Below, piece by piece: positions 34,240-44,038 of a stretch of 64,000 nucleotides of DNA (within the stretch, counting starts at the first letter, position 1; every line of letters begins with the position of its first letter). The stretch comes from Flavobacterium aquidurense (GTDB taxonomy: Bacteria > Bacteroidota > Bacteroidia > Flavobacteriales > Flavobacteriaceae). The position numbers were made by a program, and so were the translations under genes. The notes beneath the pieces are model-generated. The model was not told the DNA's origin, did no database searches, and was given only the letters and a program-made list of their open reading frames with translations. The DNA lies in the NCBI RefSeq assembly GCF_001404985.1, contig NZ_JRLF01000012.1:310001-374000 (forward strand), in the 5' to 3' direction.

Positions 34240-35895
34240 ATGACACCATTAAAACGTTTTTTTAATTTACTTGCGCTTGATAAGCGTGACGTTTATCAAA
34301 TTATATTCTATGCTGCATTTGGCGGTATTGTAAATCTCTCTCTGCCTTTAGGAATTCAGGCTATTATTAATTTTATTCAAAGCGGGCAAGTCAGCGTTTC
34401 CTGGGTAGTGCTGGTTTTTCTGGTAACTGTGGGTGTTGGTTTTGGCGGAGTTCTGACCATTTTGCAACTTCGGATTGTTGAAAACCTGCAACAGCGAATT
34501 TTTGTGCGATCTTCCTTTGAATTTGCTTACAGAATGCCTTTGATTAAATTTAAGGAAATGTATTCTGAATACGCTCCTGAAAAAGCCAACCGATTTTTTG
34601 ATACGCTAATGGTTCAAAAAGGAACGGCGAAACTGCTTTTAGACTTTTGTACTGCTTTTTTGCAAGTAGGTCTTGGGATCATTTTATTGGTTTTATATCA
34701 TTCCTTTTTTACGGTAATTGGTCTTTTGTTTATCGTTATTTTATATATCATTTTTAAATTTTCGTATAAAGACGGTCTGGAAACCAGTCTTAACGAATCT
34801 AAGTTCAAATATAAAGTCGCAGCCTGGATTCAGGAAATCGCTCGTAACCGCGAAAGTTTCCGAAGAAAAGGCGGTTTCGAATATGCATTGAACAGAAACG
34901 ACGGTTATGCAAGCCAATACGTAAATAATCGTGAAAAGCATTTTCAGGTAATGAAAAAGCAATACATTCAGCTTACCATTTTTAAAGTTATTGTTACGGC
35001 TGCCCTTTTGTCGATTGGTGGTTTTCTGGTAATTCATCATCAAATGAACATTGGGCAGTTTGTGGCAGCAGAAATTGTTATTGTATTGCTGATTAACTCG
35101 GTCGAAAAAATCATCTTCGGGTTAGAATCTTTTTATGATGTGCTTACTTCGGTAGAAAAAATTGGTCAGGTTACAGATATGGAGATCTCCGGGATTCCGC
35201 AAACCTCAGCAATAAGCGACACCGGAATTAACATCGAGACAGAAAGTATTGCCTATAATTATCCTAATCACAATAAAAAGTCACTAAAAAACATCAACCT
35301 TAAAATATCTCAGGGAGAGAAAATTATATTAAAGGGAACAAACGGTGCAGGAAAAAGTACGCTGTTACGTTTACTTTCAGGTTTGCTAGAACCGGAAAGT
35401 GGTGATATGTATGTTACAGATAATTACATGAACCGCCTTAACGAAGATACTTACAGGGAACAGGCGGGAACATTCCTGCAAGGTGATACACTTTTTGCTG
35501 GTACGATTAGAGAAAATATTCTTTTTGGAAATCAAACCATTAATAATGATGATTTAAAATGGGCGCTTGATAATGTGTGTCTTACGCCGTATATTAAAAC
35601 TTTTCCTAACGGATTGGAAAATCAGATTCATCCGGGCGGAAGTGAACTTTCGGCATCAGATATTCAAAAAATTCTTTTGGCACGAAGCATCGTCCATAAA
35701 CCTAATATATTGTTCCTGGAAGATCCGGTTGATAAAATGGACGAACTGACTTCGAATAAAATTGTTGATTTTTTACTTTCAGAAGAAAATAACTGGACGG
35801 TAATTATTACTTCTAAAAATGACATCTGGAAGAATAAATGCGACCGTATGATCACGATTGATGATGGAAAAATTATTAACGACATAAAGCTTTAA
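34240..35895 (+). CDS. ABC exporter (type I secretion-like) with degenerate nucleotide-binding domain
   Basis: The start at 34240 (MTPLKRFF) is preferred over an upstream Met at 34219. The protein, 551 residues, has a membrane domain with about five or six helices (to about 310) and an ATP-binding domain. Walker A is intact (GTNGAGKS, 366-373), and the Q-loop Gln is present. The signature reads ELSASD instead of LSGGQ, the Walker B end reads ILFLED (Glu-Asp instead of Asp-Glu), and the H-loop reads TSKN with Lys for His. No C39 peptidase domain is present. With HlyD and TolC partners, 2 bp downstream and beyond, it forms a tripartite exporter. Either the site works with swapped residues or it pairs with another ATPase. 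Confidence 0.85.
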   Translation: MTPLKRFFNLLALDKRDVYQIIFYAAFGGIVNLSLPLGIQAIINFIQSGQVSVSWVVLVFLVTVGVGFGGVLTILQLRIVENLQQRIFVRSSFEFAYRMPLIKFKEMYSEYAPEKANRFFDTLMVQKGTAKLLLDFCTAFLQVGLGIILLVLYHSFFTVIGLLFIVILYIIFKFSYKDGLETSLNESKFKYKVAAWIQEIARNRESFRRKGGFEYALNRNDGYASQYVNNREKHFQVMKKQYIQLTIFKVIVTAALLSIGGFLVIHHQMNIGQFVAAEIVIVLLINSVEKIIFGLESFYDVLTSVEKIGQVTDMEISGIPQTSAISDTGINIETESIAYNYPNHNKKSLKNINLKISQGEKIILKGTNGAGKSTLLRLLSGLLEPESGDMYVTDNYMNRLNEDTYREQAGTFLQGDTLFAGTIRENILFGNQTINNDDLKWALDNVCLTPYIKTFPNGLENQIHPGGSELSASDIQKILLARSIVHKPNILFLEDPVDKMDELTSNKIVDFLLSEENNWTVIITSKNDIWKNKCDRMITIDDGKIINDIKL

Positions 35896-35897
35896 TC

Positions 35898-37253
35898 ATG
35901 CTCAACATATCTAAAGATAATAATATACTTATAACACCAGGACAATATGCGTCGATCACCAGTGTTGCAAGAAGACCACACTATAAAATTTTAAACAGAA
36001 TTATAATTGGGTTTTTGATTTTTGCAGTTGCCTGTCTTTTTCTTCCCTGGACGCAGAATATTTCAGGAAGCGGATCTGTTACTACTTTAAAACCAGACCA
36101 AAGACCGCAAACGGTTCACAATGCCATTGCCGGAAGAGTTGAAAAATGGTTTGTAAAAGAAGGTGATTATGTAAAAAAAGGCGATACGATTCTTTTTATT
36201 TCAGAAACAAAAGAAGATTATTTAGATCCTAATCTGGTGGGAAATACAAAAGATCAGGTAGATGCTAAAAAAATGGCTGTAGAATCTTATGGAGATAAAG
36301 TGAGTTCGCTTGATGTTCAGGCAAAATCGCTGAATACTGAAAGGGAATTAAAACTGCAGCAAGCACAAAACAAAATAAAACAAGCCCAACTGAAAATTAA
36401 AAGCGACAGTATGGATCTTGAAGCGATTAAAACGCAGTTAAGAATTGCACAGACACAATTTACCCGTTCGACGGCACTTAATAAAGAAGGATTAAAACCA
36501 CTTACAGATGTAGAACAGAAAAAACTGAAACTGCAGGAATCAGAGGCTTATATTATCACACAGCAAAATAAATTGCTAAGCAGTAAAAATGAACTTATAA
36601 ATGCCCGAGTAGAGATAAACCGAATCACGGCAGAATATTCTGAGAAAATTTCGAAATCAAGAAGTGATAAGTTTACCGCTTTAAGCACCCAATATGATAC
36701 TGAAGCCCAAGTTAATAAATTACAGAATCAATATGTGAATTACAGCATGCGAAATGGGATGTATTATATCACAGCACCTCAAAGCGGCTACATAAACCGT
36801 GCTTTACTGACGGGACTTGGAGAAACAATAAAAGAAGGAACACCAATAGTAAGCATTATGCCTGCAGATTATGATATTGCGGTAGAAACTTATGTGGACC
36901 CAATCGATCTTCCGCTTGTACATCGTGGTGCAGGAGTTAGGGTTTGGTTTGACGGATGGCCAAGAATTGTATTTTCAGGCTGGCCGGGATTGTCGTACGG
37001 AACCTTTGGAGGTAAAGTTGTGGCAATTGAGAACTTTATAAGCGCCAACGGTAAATACAGGGTTCTAATTGCCCCAGATGGTAATAAAGAAGAAAAATGG
37101 CCAAAAGAACTGAGCATAGGAGCCGGTGCGCAAAGTATTGCATTGCTGGAAACTGTATCTGTATGGTATGAAATATGGCGTAACTTAAATGGTTTTCCAC
37201 CTAATTATTATAAGTCAGATGCAAAAGAAGAAAAAGGAAAGGAGAAAAAATAA
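35898..37253 (+). CDS. HlyD-family membrane fusion protein
   Basis: A 451-residue periplasmic adaptor with one N-terminal membrane helix (about 32-50). A biotinyl-lipoyl-like half-motif follows ('AIAGRVEKWFVKEGDYVKKGDTILFI', about 75-100), then a long coiled-coil hairpin (about 120-280) and the second lipoyl half with beta-barrel ('ITAPQSGYINRALLTGLGETIKEGTPIVSI'). It bridges the ABC protein and the TolC-like channel. It is translationally linked to its neighbours: 2 bp after the ABC stop and 1 bp before the TolC start. Confidence 0.93.
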   Translation: MLNISKDNNILITPGQYASITSVARRPHYKILNRIIIGFLIFAVACLFLPWTQNISGSGSVTTLKPDQRPQTVHNAIAGRVEKWFVKEGDYVKKGDTILFISETKEDYLDPNLVGNTKDQVDAKKMAVESYGDKVSSLDVQAKSLNTERELKLQQAQNKIKQAQLKIKSDSMDLEAIKTQLRIAQTQFTRSTALNKEGLKPLTDVEQKKLKLQESEAYIITQQNKLLSSKNELINARVEINRITAEYSEKISKSRSDKFTALSTQYDTEAQVNKLQNQYVNYSMRNGMYYITAPQSGYINRALLTGLGETIKEGTPIVSIMPADYDIAVETYVDPIDLPLVHRGAGVRVWFDGWPRIVFSGWPGLSYGTFGGKVVAIENFISANGKYRVLIAPDGNKEEKWPKELSIGAGAQSIALLETVSVWYEIWRNLNGFPPNYYKSDAKEEKGKEKK

Positions 37254-37254
37254 A

Positions 37255-38652
37255 ATGAAGAATATGATAAAATTGTTTTCTCTTTTATTTCTATTTGTAT
37301 TTTCAACATCTTACAGTCAGGATTTTATTAAAGAGGAATTAAGTTACAGTGAATTTTTAGGATATGTAAAAAAGTATCATCCGCTGGTAAAACAGGCTAA
37401 TCTTGAAGTGAGTAATGCACAGGCAATGCTTATGGCTGCCCGCGGTGGATTTGATCCAAAAATTGAAGTAGATTATAATAAAAAAGAGTTTAAAGGAACA
37501 GAATATTATTCGTTGCTAAACAGCAGTTTTAAGATTCCTACGTGGTATGGTGTCGAAATCAAGGCAGGTTTTGATCAAACCGACGGACAATATTACAACC
37601 CTCAAAATCGTACTCCTGAAGCAGGATTAACTTCTCTGGGTATTAACGTTGCCTTAGGTCAGGGAATGTTTATCAACCAGCGAATGGCAGATGTAAGAGA
37701 AGGAAAATTGCAGATAAAACTAAGTGATGCACAACGAAAGTTACGAGCAATCGAGGTTTTGTATAAAGCAAGTGAAGCGTATTTTGAATGGAGAAAAAGT
37801 TATAACGAAGCAGAGCTTTATAAAAGTTATCTGGGGTTTGCAAGTACGCGTTTTGCAGGTGTAAAAAAGCTGATCGAACTGGGAGATTCTCCCGCGATTG
37901 ACAGCGTCGAAGCAGGAATTACAGTCAGAAACAGAGAGTTGAATGTAGAAAACGGAAATCTGAAACTGGCGAAGGCAAAACTGAATCTTTCTAATTATTT
38001 GTGGATCGAAAGTGTTCCGGTTGAATTGGAAGATAATGTAAAACCAGAACAAAATTTAATCCAAACGCTTGAAGAAACGCTAAAAACGGCAGCAATGATG
38101 GTAAATTCAGAAACACTGGAAACACATCCTAAAATTCAGGCTCTGGAAACTAAAATGTCTATGCTGGAAATTAACCGACAACTTAAAGCGAATTCGTTAT
38201 TGCCAAAGTTAAATGTGGGATATAATTATATTTCTGAACCGTCTTATTTTGATTCTTTTAATGCCGATGATTACAAGTTTAATATCGATTTTAGTATTCC
38301 AATTTTTCTAAGAAAAGAACGCGGGGGACTAAAATTGGCCAAACTAAAAATTCAGGATTTAAAGTATGATATCGATCAGCAGAGACTGGAACTTAAAAAC
38401 AAAATAAAAGCACAACAAACCGAAATTGCATCTCTAAAAAGACAAAAAGCAGTTATCGATAATCTGGTAAAAGATTATATGACAATGCTAAGTTCCGAAG
38501 AAAAGTTATTCTCTTTTGGTGAAAGCTCCATATTCCTGATTAATTCGCGTGAAAATAATCTGGTGAGTGCAAAGCTTTCTCAGATTAGTATCGAGAATCA
38601 GTTCTATATTTCGAATGCTGAGTTGTATAAAATACTCGCAAATCCGGACTGA
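37255..38652 (+). CDS. TolC-family outer-membrane efflux channel
   Basis: The start at 37255 (MKNMIKLFSLLFLFVFSTSYSQ) gives a normal signal peptide; an in-frame Met at 37189 lies inside the HlyD gene and adds a charged non-signal extension. The mature protein, about 445 residues, is mostly long helix with repeated 'QANLEVSNAQAMLMAARGGFDPKI' style TolC elements in each half. It is the outer-membrane exit duct of the type I-like exporter and is followed by a terminator. Confidence 0.92.
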   Translation: MKNMIKLFSLLFLFVFSTSYSQDFIKEELSYSEFLGYVKKYHPLVKQANLEVSNAQAMLMAARGGFDPKIEVDYNKKEFKGTEYYSLLNSSFKIPTWYGVEIKAGFDQTDGQYYNPQNRTPEAGLTSLGINVALGQGMFINQRMADVREGKLQIKLSDAQRKLRAIEVLYKASEAYFEWRKSYNEAELYKSYLGFASTRFAGVKKLIELGDSPAIDSVEAGITVRNRELNVENGNLKLAKAKLNLSNYLWIESVPVELEDNVKPEQNLIQTLEETLKTAAMMVNSETLETHPKIQALETKMSMLEINRQLKANSLLPKLNVGYNYISEPSYFDSFNADDYKFNIDFSIPIFLRKERGGLKLAKLKIQDLKYDIDQQRLELKNKIKAQQTEIASLKRQKAVIDNLVKDYMTMLSSEEKLFSFGESSIFLINSRENNLVSAKLSQISIENQFYISNAELYKILANPD

Positions 38653-38685
38653 TTTTTAATGTGGAATTGCCAATATTTAAAAATA

Positions 38686-38720
38686 AAAAGCCTGTAAATA
38701 CTAAATTTACAGGCTTTTTT
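38686..38720 (+). terminator. Terminator of the ABC-HlyD-TolC operon
   Basis: AAAAGCCTGTAAAT and ATTTACAGGCTTTT pair over a 5-base loop, ending in a T run. It lies about 35 bp after the TolC stop. The remaining sequence to 39000 shows no gene. Confidence 0.9.
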
Positions 38721-39012
38721 ATAACGTTTATAGAAGTTAACGAACAGGCAATCCGTTTTATATTGTGTTCAGATTTTGTTTCGTTTTATTTATTTCAATA
38801 CTGTTTTTTTCATTTGTCCTCGATGAAATTGATTTTGATATCATTTTTTTATCGGATGTTCTGGCACTTGAAACATTGTTTTTGTTATTTAAAGTATTCA
38901 TAATGAAATTTTTAAATTAGTATATTTCAAATGTACCAGTTTAAAATCACATTATATTACACTATTTAATCTCTTAATTTGTATCATTTTAAGTTGCACA
39001 TAAAAAATAAGG

Positions 39013-39032
39013 GAAGGTATTAGAATACCTTC
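39013..39032 (-). terminator. Terminator of the tail cluster's last operon
   Basis: GAAGGTATT and AATACCTTC form a tight hairpin, followed on the minus strand by CCCTTATTTTTTATG. It stands 8 bp after the holin stop codon and marks the left end of the tail cluster. Confidence 0.7.
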
Positions 39033-39039
39033 ACTTATT

Positions 39040-39510
39040 TTATTTTTCTATGTGAAATTTAGGATCTATTGTAATTAAAAGTTTCTTAAAGAGTTGTATT
39101 AATCGATCTCTTACCGATTTGAGGATCAGTGTCATTGCGTCGAAATTTTCTACTTCTTTTTTTGTTTTTATGGCAATAATATTGCTGATTATCGAAATTC
39201 CGTCACTCACTATTAATAAGTCCATTACCACGGTTACGAACCATTTAAAGTTGTAATTAAGTCCTTTACTCATCAATGCCAATGCTGTTGGAATTAGTAA
39301 TACGGCTAATTTGGATACAAATCCTAAAGCCAGTTTTTTAAAACTAAAAGCGTTACTTAATACTATGGTTTTGATAATGCCTAAAAAAGTATCCATTACC
39401 ATGAGGTAAAACAGCACTTTAACAATCTCCATATCCATTTCTAAGTAAATAAAAAATCCATAAAGCAATAGTTTTATTTCGTTTGAATATTCTGAAATTT
39501 TATGCATCAT
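39040..39510 (-). CDS. Phage-type holin (holin_4 / toxin-secretion holin family)
   Basis: A 156-residue membrane protein with about four hydrophobic segments (17-35, 43-58, 68-82, 92-112) and a charged helical C-terminus. 'LMVMDTFLGIIKTIVLSNAFSFKKLALGFVSKLAVLLI' is the characteristic core of holin family 4. It would open the inner membrane so that the endolysin (45651-46133) reaches the wall and releases assembled particles. It is the last gene of the cluster, separated from the fibre gene by a strong hairpin. Confidence 0.82.
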   Translation of the reverse strand: MMHKISEYSNEIKLLLYGFFIYLEMDMEIVKVLFYLMVMDTFLGIIKTIVLSNAFSFKKLALGFVSKLAVLLIPTALALMSKGLNYNFKWFVTVVMDLLIVSDGISIISNIIAIKTKKEVENFDAMTLILKSVRDRLIQLFKKLLITIDPKFHIEK

Positions 39511-39571
39511 TGTTTTTTTTATATTTATTAATCTTCTCCTGTAGATTTATGCGCACGATCAAAACCTAAGT

Positions 39572-39602
39572 AATCTTTTGGGGCATAAAACCCCAAAAGA
39601 TT
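39572..39602 (-). terminator. Strong hairpin between fibre and holin genes
   Basis: A perfect 12-bp stem, AATCTTTTGGGG with its complement, around a 7-base loop, 25 bp after the fibre stop. No T run follows on the minus strand, so it may attenuate holin expression or protect the fibre message rather than stop transcription fully. Confidence 0.5.
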
Positions 39603-39626
39603 GTAACAAATGGTTCATTGTAATTT

Positions 39627-42068
39627 TTATGGTTGTGGATCATGTGGATCCAGAGGTTTATTGTTGTGGGCAACAATTCCTGAAATCACATAATTATCTA
39701 CAGTTTCTACATCTAGAAGTGCTACTTCCAGAGGTTCTTCTACAAATACAATTGATTCGATAGTTTTTGTTTTTCCGTTTTTGTCAATTAATAACATGTA
39801 TGGTAAAACATTTTTCACACAAACCCATTTTACATTTTCACCATCTTCACTAACTAATAAAGGGTGCTGTCCCGTAACTTTAAGCGTTGTATCTGCCGTT
39901 TTAATTTCGTAATAACTGGGTTGTATGCTTGTTATTTTGTTTACTACAGTTACTTCTGCTTTTGCAGCTTCATTTAGTTTACCGTTCCAGATCATGTAAT
40001 CTCCATCAGATTCATCAATTTCATTAGGGAAAGAAAATCCCTGAAGTTTATCTCCAATTACAATATTCTTTAATTTTTTTGATTGTCCGGATGCCATTGT
40101 TACCAATGATTCTACGTCGAAGCATTGGATGTCTATAGGATCTGTTGTTACTTCAACTTCACTCTCCGTAAAAGCACCAGTACCCGAAGAATATATAGCT
40201 CGTACTTTATAAATATAAGTAGTGCTATAAGATCCTGAGTCTACATAACTTGTTATGTTTCCAAGAACGGTTTTGTGCAGGGCAGATGTCGTTCCGGTTT
40301 GTCTTCTGTATATCTCATAGTTAAGAACACCCGGAGTTGCAGGAGCGCCCCATGAAATATATATGCTATTTTCGCCTTGTGACTCACCATGTAAGTTTGT
40401 TGGCATAGTTGGATCCACATCTTTTGTAGTGGCGTTTGCAGTACTTGCAGCTGATAAAGTTCCGGCTGTGTTTTTTGCAACAACAGAAAAAGTATAATAA
40501 GTTCCTTTAGTTAATCCCGAAACAGGATGTGAAGTTACAGTGTTTCCTAAAGTCACAAATTCAGATCCGTTTTTATATAAAACGTAATTGCTAAGCCCTG
40601 TACTGTCAATTGGCGCTGTCCATGTTAATCTTAAACTGGTAAAATCTATGTTTGTTACTATTAAATTTGTTGGTTTTGTTTTATCGCTTAAGCCCCCTGT
40701 GTATTCTATAAAATAAACTACTCGATAAGGGTTTATGATTGAAAATGGCAGACCTCCACCAGCACTTCCGGAATTAACTGTTTCATATCCGGCATGACGG
40801 TCATCACCTACAGATTCATAATGTATAATATTAGAAGTTGCATTATCTTTTAGCCTGGTTTCTGTATGCGTATGGGGAGGTATTTCATTTATAGTTAGTT
40901 TTTTACCTATTCGTCCTCCAGTATCAGCTATTGTCTCAAAAGGGAATATTGCATTGCCATTACTGTCTCTGTTATAAGTAAGCCCATTTCCCCCGTCACC
41001 ATCTAGCAGATCACTTCTCTCCTGAATAGTTGGATTAAATAACCCCACAGGCATTTTCCCTCTCAAAGGCACATATTCTTCCCAGCCATCAGGAAAAGGT
41101 GCCGGTTTGCCCCAAATAGCAATCATACCGATAGGCACAGCTGTTGCTGGTTTTTTTTCTAATTCACTAATTCGGCCAAGTAATGAATTGAGTAGGTTAT
41201 TACTTTTAACGACTTGATTGTAATCATCCATCAGTAATAAAGATTTATCAGAACTCTCAGAATCATTGAAATTTTCAGTACTTGTATTTAGGTTGTTAAA
41301 ATGTACTTTTCCTCCAACATAGGTATTATCCCAATCCGATTCATAATTTAAATGAAGGTTTGTAACCGCTGCATCACTGCTGTCTACTAAAGCTCTACCT
41401 AAAGGGTTTCCGGGATTTTTTAATCCTCGTCTGGATGCTGATCCCATTCTAAAATCAGCAACTCTTACATTTGCTGCAGAAGATTCTCTTATGTCTAATT
41501 TTGATAATTGATAAATGTCTAAATCAAGATCGCCTTTCATTGCCTTTGAGCCATCCAGAGGCAGATAGGTTTGATTAATAGTATCAATATCAGCTTGTAT
41601 CGACTGAATGTCTTTTACGATTTTAAAATTTGCCAAATCATAATATTCTATTCTTAGTTCGTCGCTATTTTGAGAAATCCCGTTACCATACTCAGTTTCA
41701 GTGATGTATTCTGCTTCATAATCAAAATAAGCAGTTTGAGATACTCCTGTCCCATATACCAGATTTGTTCCAGTTCTGGTGGTTTTTAGATAACCAGTAT
41801 CAGAACCTTTGGCAATAGGATATAAAATCCCTTCTGTTTGAGGTAGTGCCCTTCCGGAATCTTTGAGATTATTTTCGTCTTGTTGAATAATAGCCCAGCC
41901 TTTTGCAGCATTAGTTGCGGGAGCTACAATATAATTATAACCTGTATCGATGCTTAAATGGCTTTTTAAAGCTTCGAATAACTCAGATCTGTACGCAGTT
42001 TGAAGTCTTTCTAAAGTTTCTTGCTCCAGAGGAAATCCTCCTGAATGACTAAAATTTACTTGTTTCAT
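39627..42068 (-). CDS. Tail fibre / collar protein with two FN3 domains and a C-terminal Hint (intein-like) domain
   Basis: An 813-residue structural protein. The N-terminal part (about 1-300) is fibre-like, ending in a coiled coil. A phage tail-collar domain (about 310-460) contains 'IGMIAIWGKPAPFPDGWEEY', the metal-binding IPPHTHT and 'INPYRVVYFIEY'. Two FN3 domains follow (about 465-555 and 557-645). A Hint domain (649-813) starts with Cys649 in QCFDVESLVTMASGQ, has the block-B TGQH (Thr732, His735) and ends DNYVISGIVAHN with His801-Asn802. Only 11 residues follow, and the +1 residue is Asn, not Cys, Ser or Thr. This suits cleavage rather than splicing. It is the receptor-binding end of the particle. 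Confidence 0.85.
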   Translation of the reverse strand: MKQVNFSHSGGFPLEQETLERLQTAYRSELFEALKSHLSIDTGYNYIVAPATNAAKGWAIIQQDENNLKDSGRALPQTEGILYPIAKGSDTGYLKTTRTGTNLVYGTGVSQTAYFDYEAEYITETEYGNGISQNSDELRIEYYDLANFKIVKDIQSIQADIDTINQTYLPLDGSKAMKGDLDLDIYQLSKLDIRESSAANVRVADFRMGSASRRGLKNPGNPLGRALVDSSDAAVTNLHLNYESDWDNTYVGGKVHFNNLNTSTENFNDSESSDKSLLLMDDYNQVVKSNNLLNSLLGRISELEKKPATAVPIGMIAIWGKPAPFPDGWEEYVPLRGKMPVGLFNPTIQERSDLLDGDGGNGLTYNRDSNGNAIFPFETIADTGGRIGKKLTINEIPPHTHTETRLKDNATSNIIHYESVGDDRHAGYETVNSGSAGGGLPFSIINPYRVVYFIEYTGGLSDKTKPTNLIVTNIDFTSLRLTWTAPIDSTGLSNYVLYKNGSEFVTLGNTVTSHPVSGLTKGTYYTFSVVAKNTAGTLSAASTANATTKDVDPTMPTNLHGESQGENSIYISWGAPATPGVLNYEIYRRQTGTTSALHKTVLGNITSYVDSGSYSTTYIYKVRAIYSSGTGAFTESEVEVTTDPIDIQCFDVESLVTMASGQSKKLKNIVIGDKLQGFSFPNEIDESDGDYMIWNGKLNEAAKAEVTVVNKITSIQPSYYEIKTADTTLKVTGQHPLLVSEDGENVKWVCVKNVLPYMLLIDKNGKTKTIESIVFVEEPLEVALLDVETVDNYVISGIVAHNNKPLDPHDPQP

Positions 42069-42118
42069 TTTTATTTATTTAAATGTCCGTTGTTTTATAC
42101 TCGTTTGTTGTCTTTGTT

Positions 42119-42748
42119 TTATATTATTTTTCCTGATGAATACGAATAGCTTTCGTAACTTTTACCAGCCAGTTTATAAAAGTTTAACAAATTGTGGTAT
42201 TCAATATTTGCAACTTTAATAGCTTCTGATTGTACAGATTCATCTTTATTGGGGTCAATAACTATAGTTTTGTTTGCTATTAAACTTTGCGGAATAAATA
42301 CTCTGAAATTCGCATAAGCTATCGTCGTATAATCTGTACGATGAGCGAGATAAACAGGTTTGTTGTTCCTGTTTTTGTACTCCTCATGTTTAAAAACTTT
42401 TAACTGCGGAATCATTAAAGTACCATCCGGCTCATAATACTCTTTGTGCAGGTACACATACTGTAAAGCAGGTTTGACCGATTCGTCTATATAAATTAAC
42501 TCTTCTAATCGTTTCTGTTCGGTGCTTAAATTAGGATTGTAGATTTTAGTAGGATTATAAGTGTCGTTCAGTACTTTCTCCAGGTAAATAACCTGACCTG
42601 TATGCTGCATTTTATACAGAATCTCCTCGTAAATGGTATGAAGAGGGGTCAATAAAACATCGAGCCAGTCAAAATGTGTTTTTTTTCTAAGAATAGGAGG
42701 GATGAGCCATAACAATAGCTTTTCCCATTTTAAAACGGTGTATTTCAT
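42119..42748 (-). CDS. Tail protein, likely baseplate gpI-like, 209 aa
   Basis: No firm family match from memory. It is 209 residues, soluble, with an aromatic N-terminus ('WEKLLLWLIPPILRKKTHFDWLDVLLTPLHTIYEE') that recalls tail protein I-type baseplate components, then a beta-rich C-terminal half. It lies between the baseplate J/gp6-like gene (15 bp away) and the fibre gene, which is the position of gpI in P2-like tails. A role joining wedge and fibre is inferred from position. Confidence 0.6.
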   Translation of the reverse strand: MKYTVLKWEKLLLWLIPPILRKKTHFDWLDVLLTPLHTIYEEILYKMQHTGQVIYLEKVLNDTYNPTKIYNPNLSTEQKRLEELIYIDESVKPALQYVYLHKEYYEPDGTLMIPQLKVFKHEEYKNRNNKPVYLAHRTDYTTIAYANFRVFIPQSLIANKTIVIDPNKDESVQSEAIKVANIEYHNLLNFYKLAGKSYESYSYSSGKII

Positions 42749-42763
42749 TGTATATATATTAGA

Positions 42764-43849
42764 CTATTGTTTATCGCGGTAGAAAGTATAAGGAATGTAG
42801 TTGACCTCAACCTGAAGTGTATCCATATCAAAATATCCTGCGTTTGGAATAAAATATTCGATATTCGTAACATCTGTAAGGCTTTCAGGATCGTCACTAG
42901 GATTTGTTGCCCACGAAGTTTCGACCTTTTTTAATATCGGAATTTTTACTCCTGTTGCTTTCTGAACAGCATCAACCAGATATGTTTTTACAAAAGCACC
43001 ATTAAATTCAATGTTTTTTAAATTATCTTTTGCTGCATCTAATATCGGAAAAACCTCTTTTTCTAAAATTAATGAACCGTTTCTTGTGTCTAATGGTTCT
43101 TCTAATAAGGCTAATTCGTAAGCCGCTAATTTGATTTGTTCTTCGTCATTTAAATCCCTGCTTAAACTTTTGAGTTGATAATATTCAACGTCTTTTGGAT
43201 TGATATAAATAGTCAAAGGATCGATATAAACATTAAGACTTAATTTAAGATTATCTCCCTGATCAGATGTGATGTAGACTTGGTTTCCAGCATCTTTTAT
43301 TTTTGCGATATATTCCTTAAAAGCAAAAAGTTCGTTGGGTACATCGATTCTCGAGATTTTATCCTCTTTTACAGTAGCCACTTTTATAAAAACAACCCCA
43401 ACTTTATTATGGAAATAGTCAGAGAAAATTTCTTCTATTTCTTTTTTTGGTTTAAGCACCGTTCCTAAGTCAATTTCACTAACAGCGCAATGTTTTATTA
43501 TTTTTGCCTGTTCAATTTCGTCTTCAGATAAGTCTGTAGTGTCAAATTGATATGAACCATCTTTCCAGATAAGTGACATTCCGTTAATCGAATCCGGATC
43601 TAAAGACATTCCGTAATGAAAATTTAAAGCCTGTTCGCGATACCAGTTTAGAGTGTGAGGTCTTGATATCAGTGCATTTTTTTCTACCACTTTTTCATGG
43701 ACCCAAATCGCAGTAGCGATGATATTAATCCAGAGTTTCCAAATCGCAGTCTTTGAGTTTGATAATGAATCTGTTAAGCCATTTAGGGAAGATTGTTTCC
43801 CTTTCTCAATCAGAATTTCATTCTGTATTTCAGCAATTGTACGTGCCAT
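42764..43849 (-). CDS. Baseplate wedge protein, gp6/J-like
   Basis: A 361-residue protein starting 'MARTIAEIQNEILIEKGKQSSLNGLTDSLSNSKTAIWKLW', the usual opening of Bacteroidota baseplate J-like proteins. A region 'KKVETSWATNPSDDPESLTDVTNIEYFIPNAGYF' near the C-terminus is typical of the distal domain. It would form the wedge ring around the hub that opens at contraction. It is third in the operon driven from 44705-44769. Confidence 0.8.
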   Translation of the reverse strand: MARTIAEIQNEILIEKGKQSSLNGLTDSLSNSKTAIWKLWINIIATAIWVHEKVVEKNALISRPHTLNWYREQALNFHYGMSLDPDSINGMSLIWKDGSYQFDTTDLSEDEIEQAKIIKHCAVSEIDLGTVLKPKKEIEEIFSDYFHNKVGVVFIKVATVKEDKISRIDVPNELFAFKEYIAKIKDAGNQVYITSDQGDNLKLSLNVYIDPLTIYINPKDVEYYQLKSLSRDLNDEEQIKLAAYELALLEEPLDTRNGSLILEKEVFPILDAAKDNLKNIEFNGAFVKTYLVDAVQKATGVKIPILKKVETSWATNPSDDPESLTDVTNIEYFIPNAGYFDMDTLQVEVNYIPYTFYRDKQ

Positions 43850-44038
43850 ATTTTGATTTTTTAAAATAGTTTAGCCTGTAAGACATGTGTAATATGCTTA
43901 TAGATAATTGTTTATGTTTTTTTGTAGAGACTACAGAAAAGTAGTTTTGTTTTTAGAAATTTCTAAAAAGGAGATTTGTGTATTACCGTATGATCCAGAA
44001 AATTATAACTGTTATGAGGTAATTTCAAAAGAGATTTA

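Noticed and set aside
38653..39012. Attachment site or tRNA at the left end of the tail cluster
   Set aside because: I see no tRNA, no long direct repeat and no integrase; only terminators and AT-rich sequence are visible.
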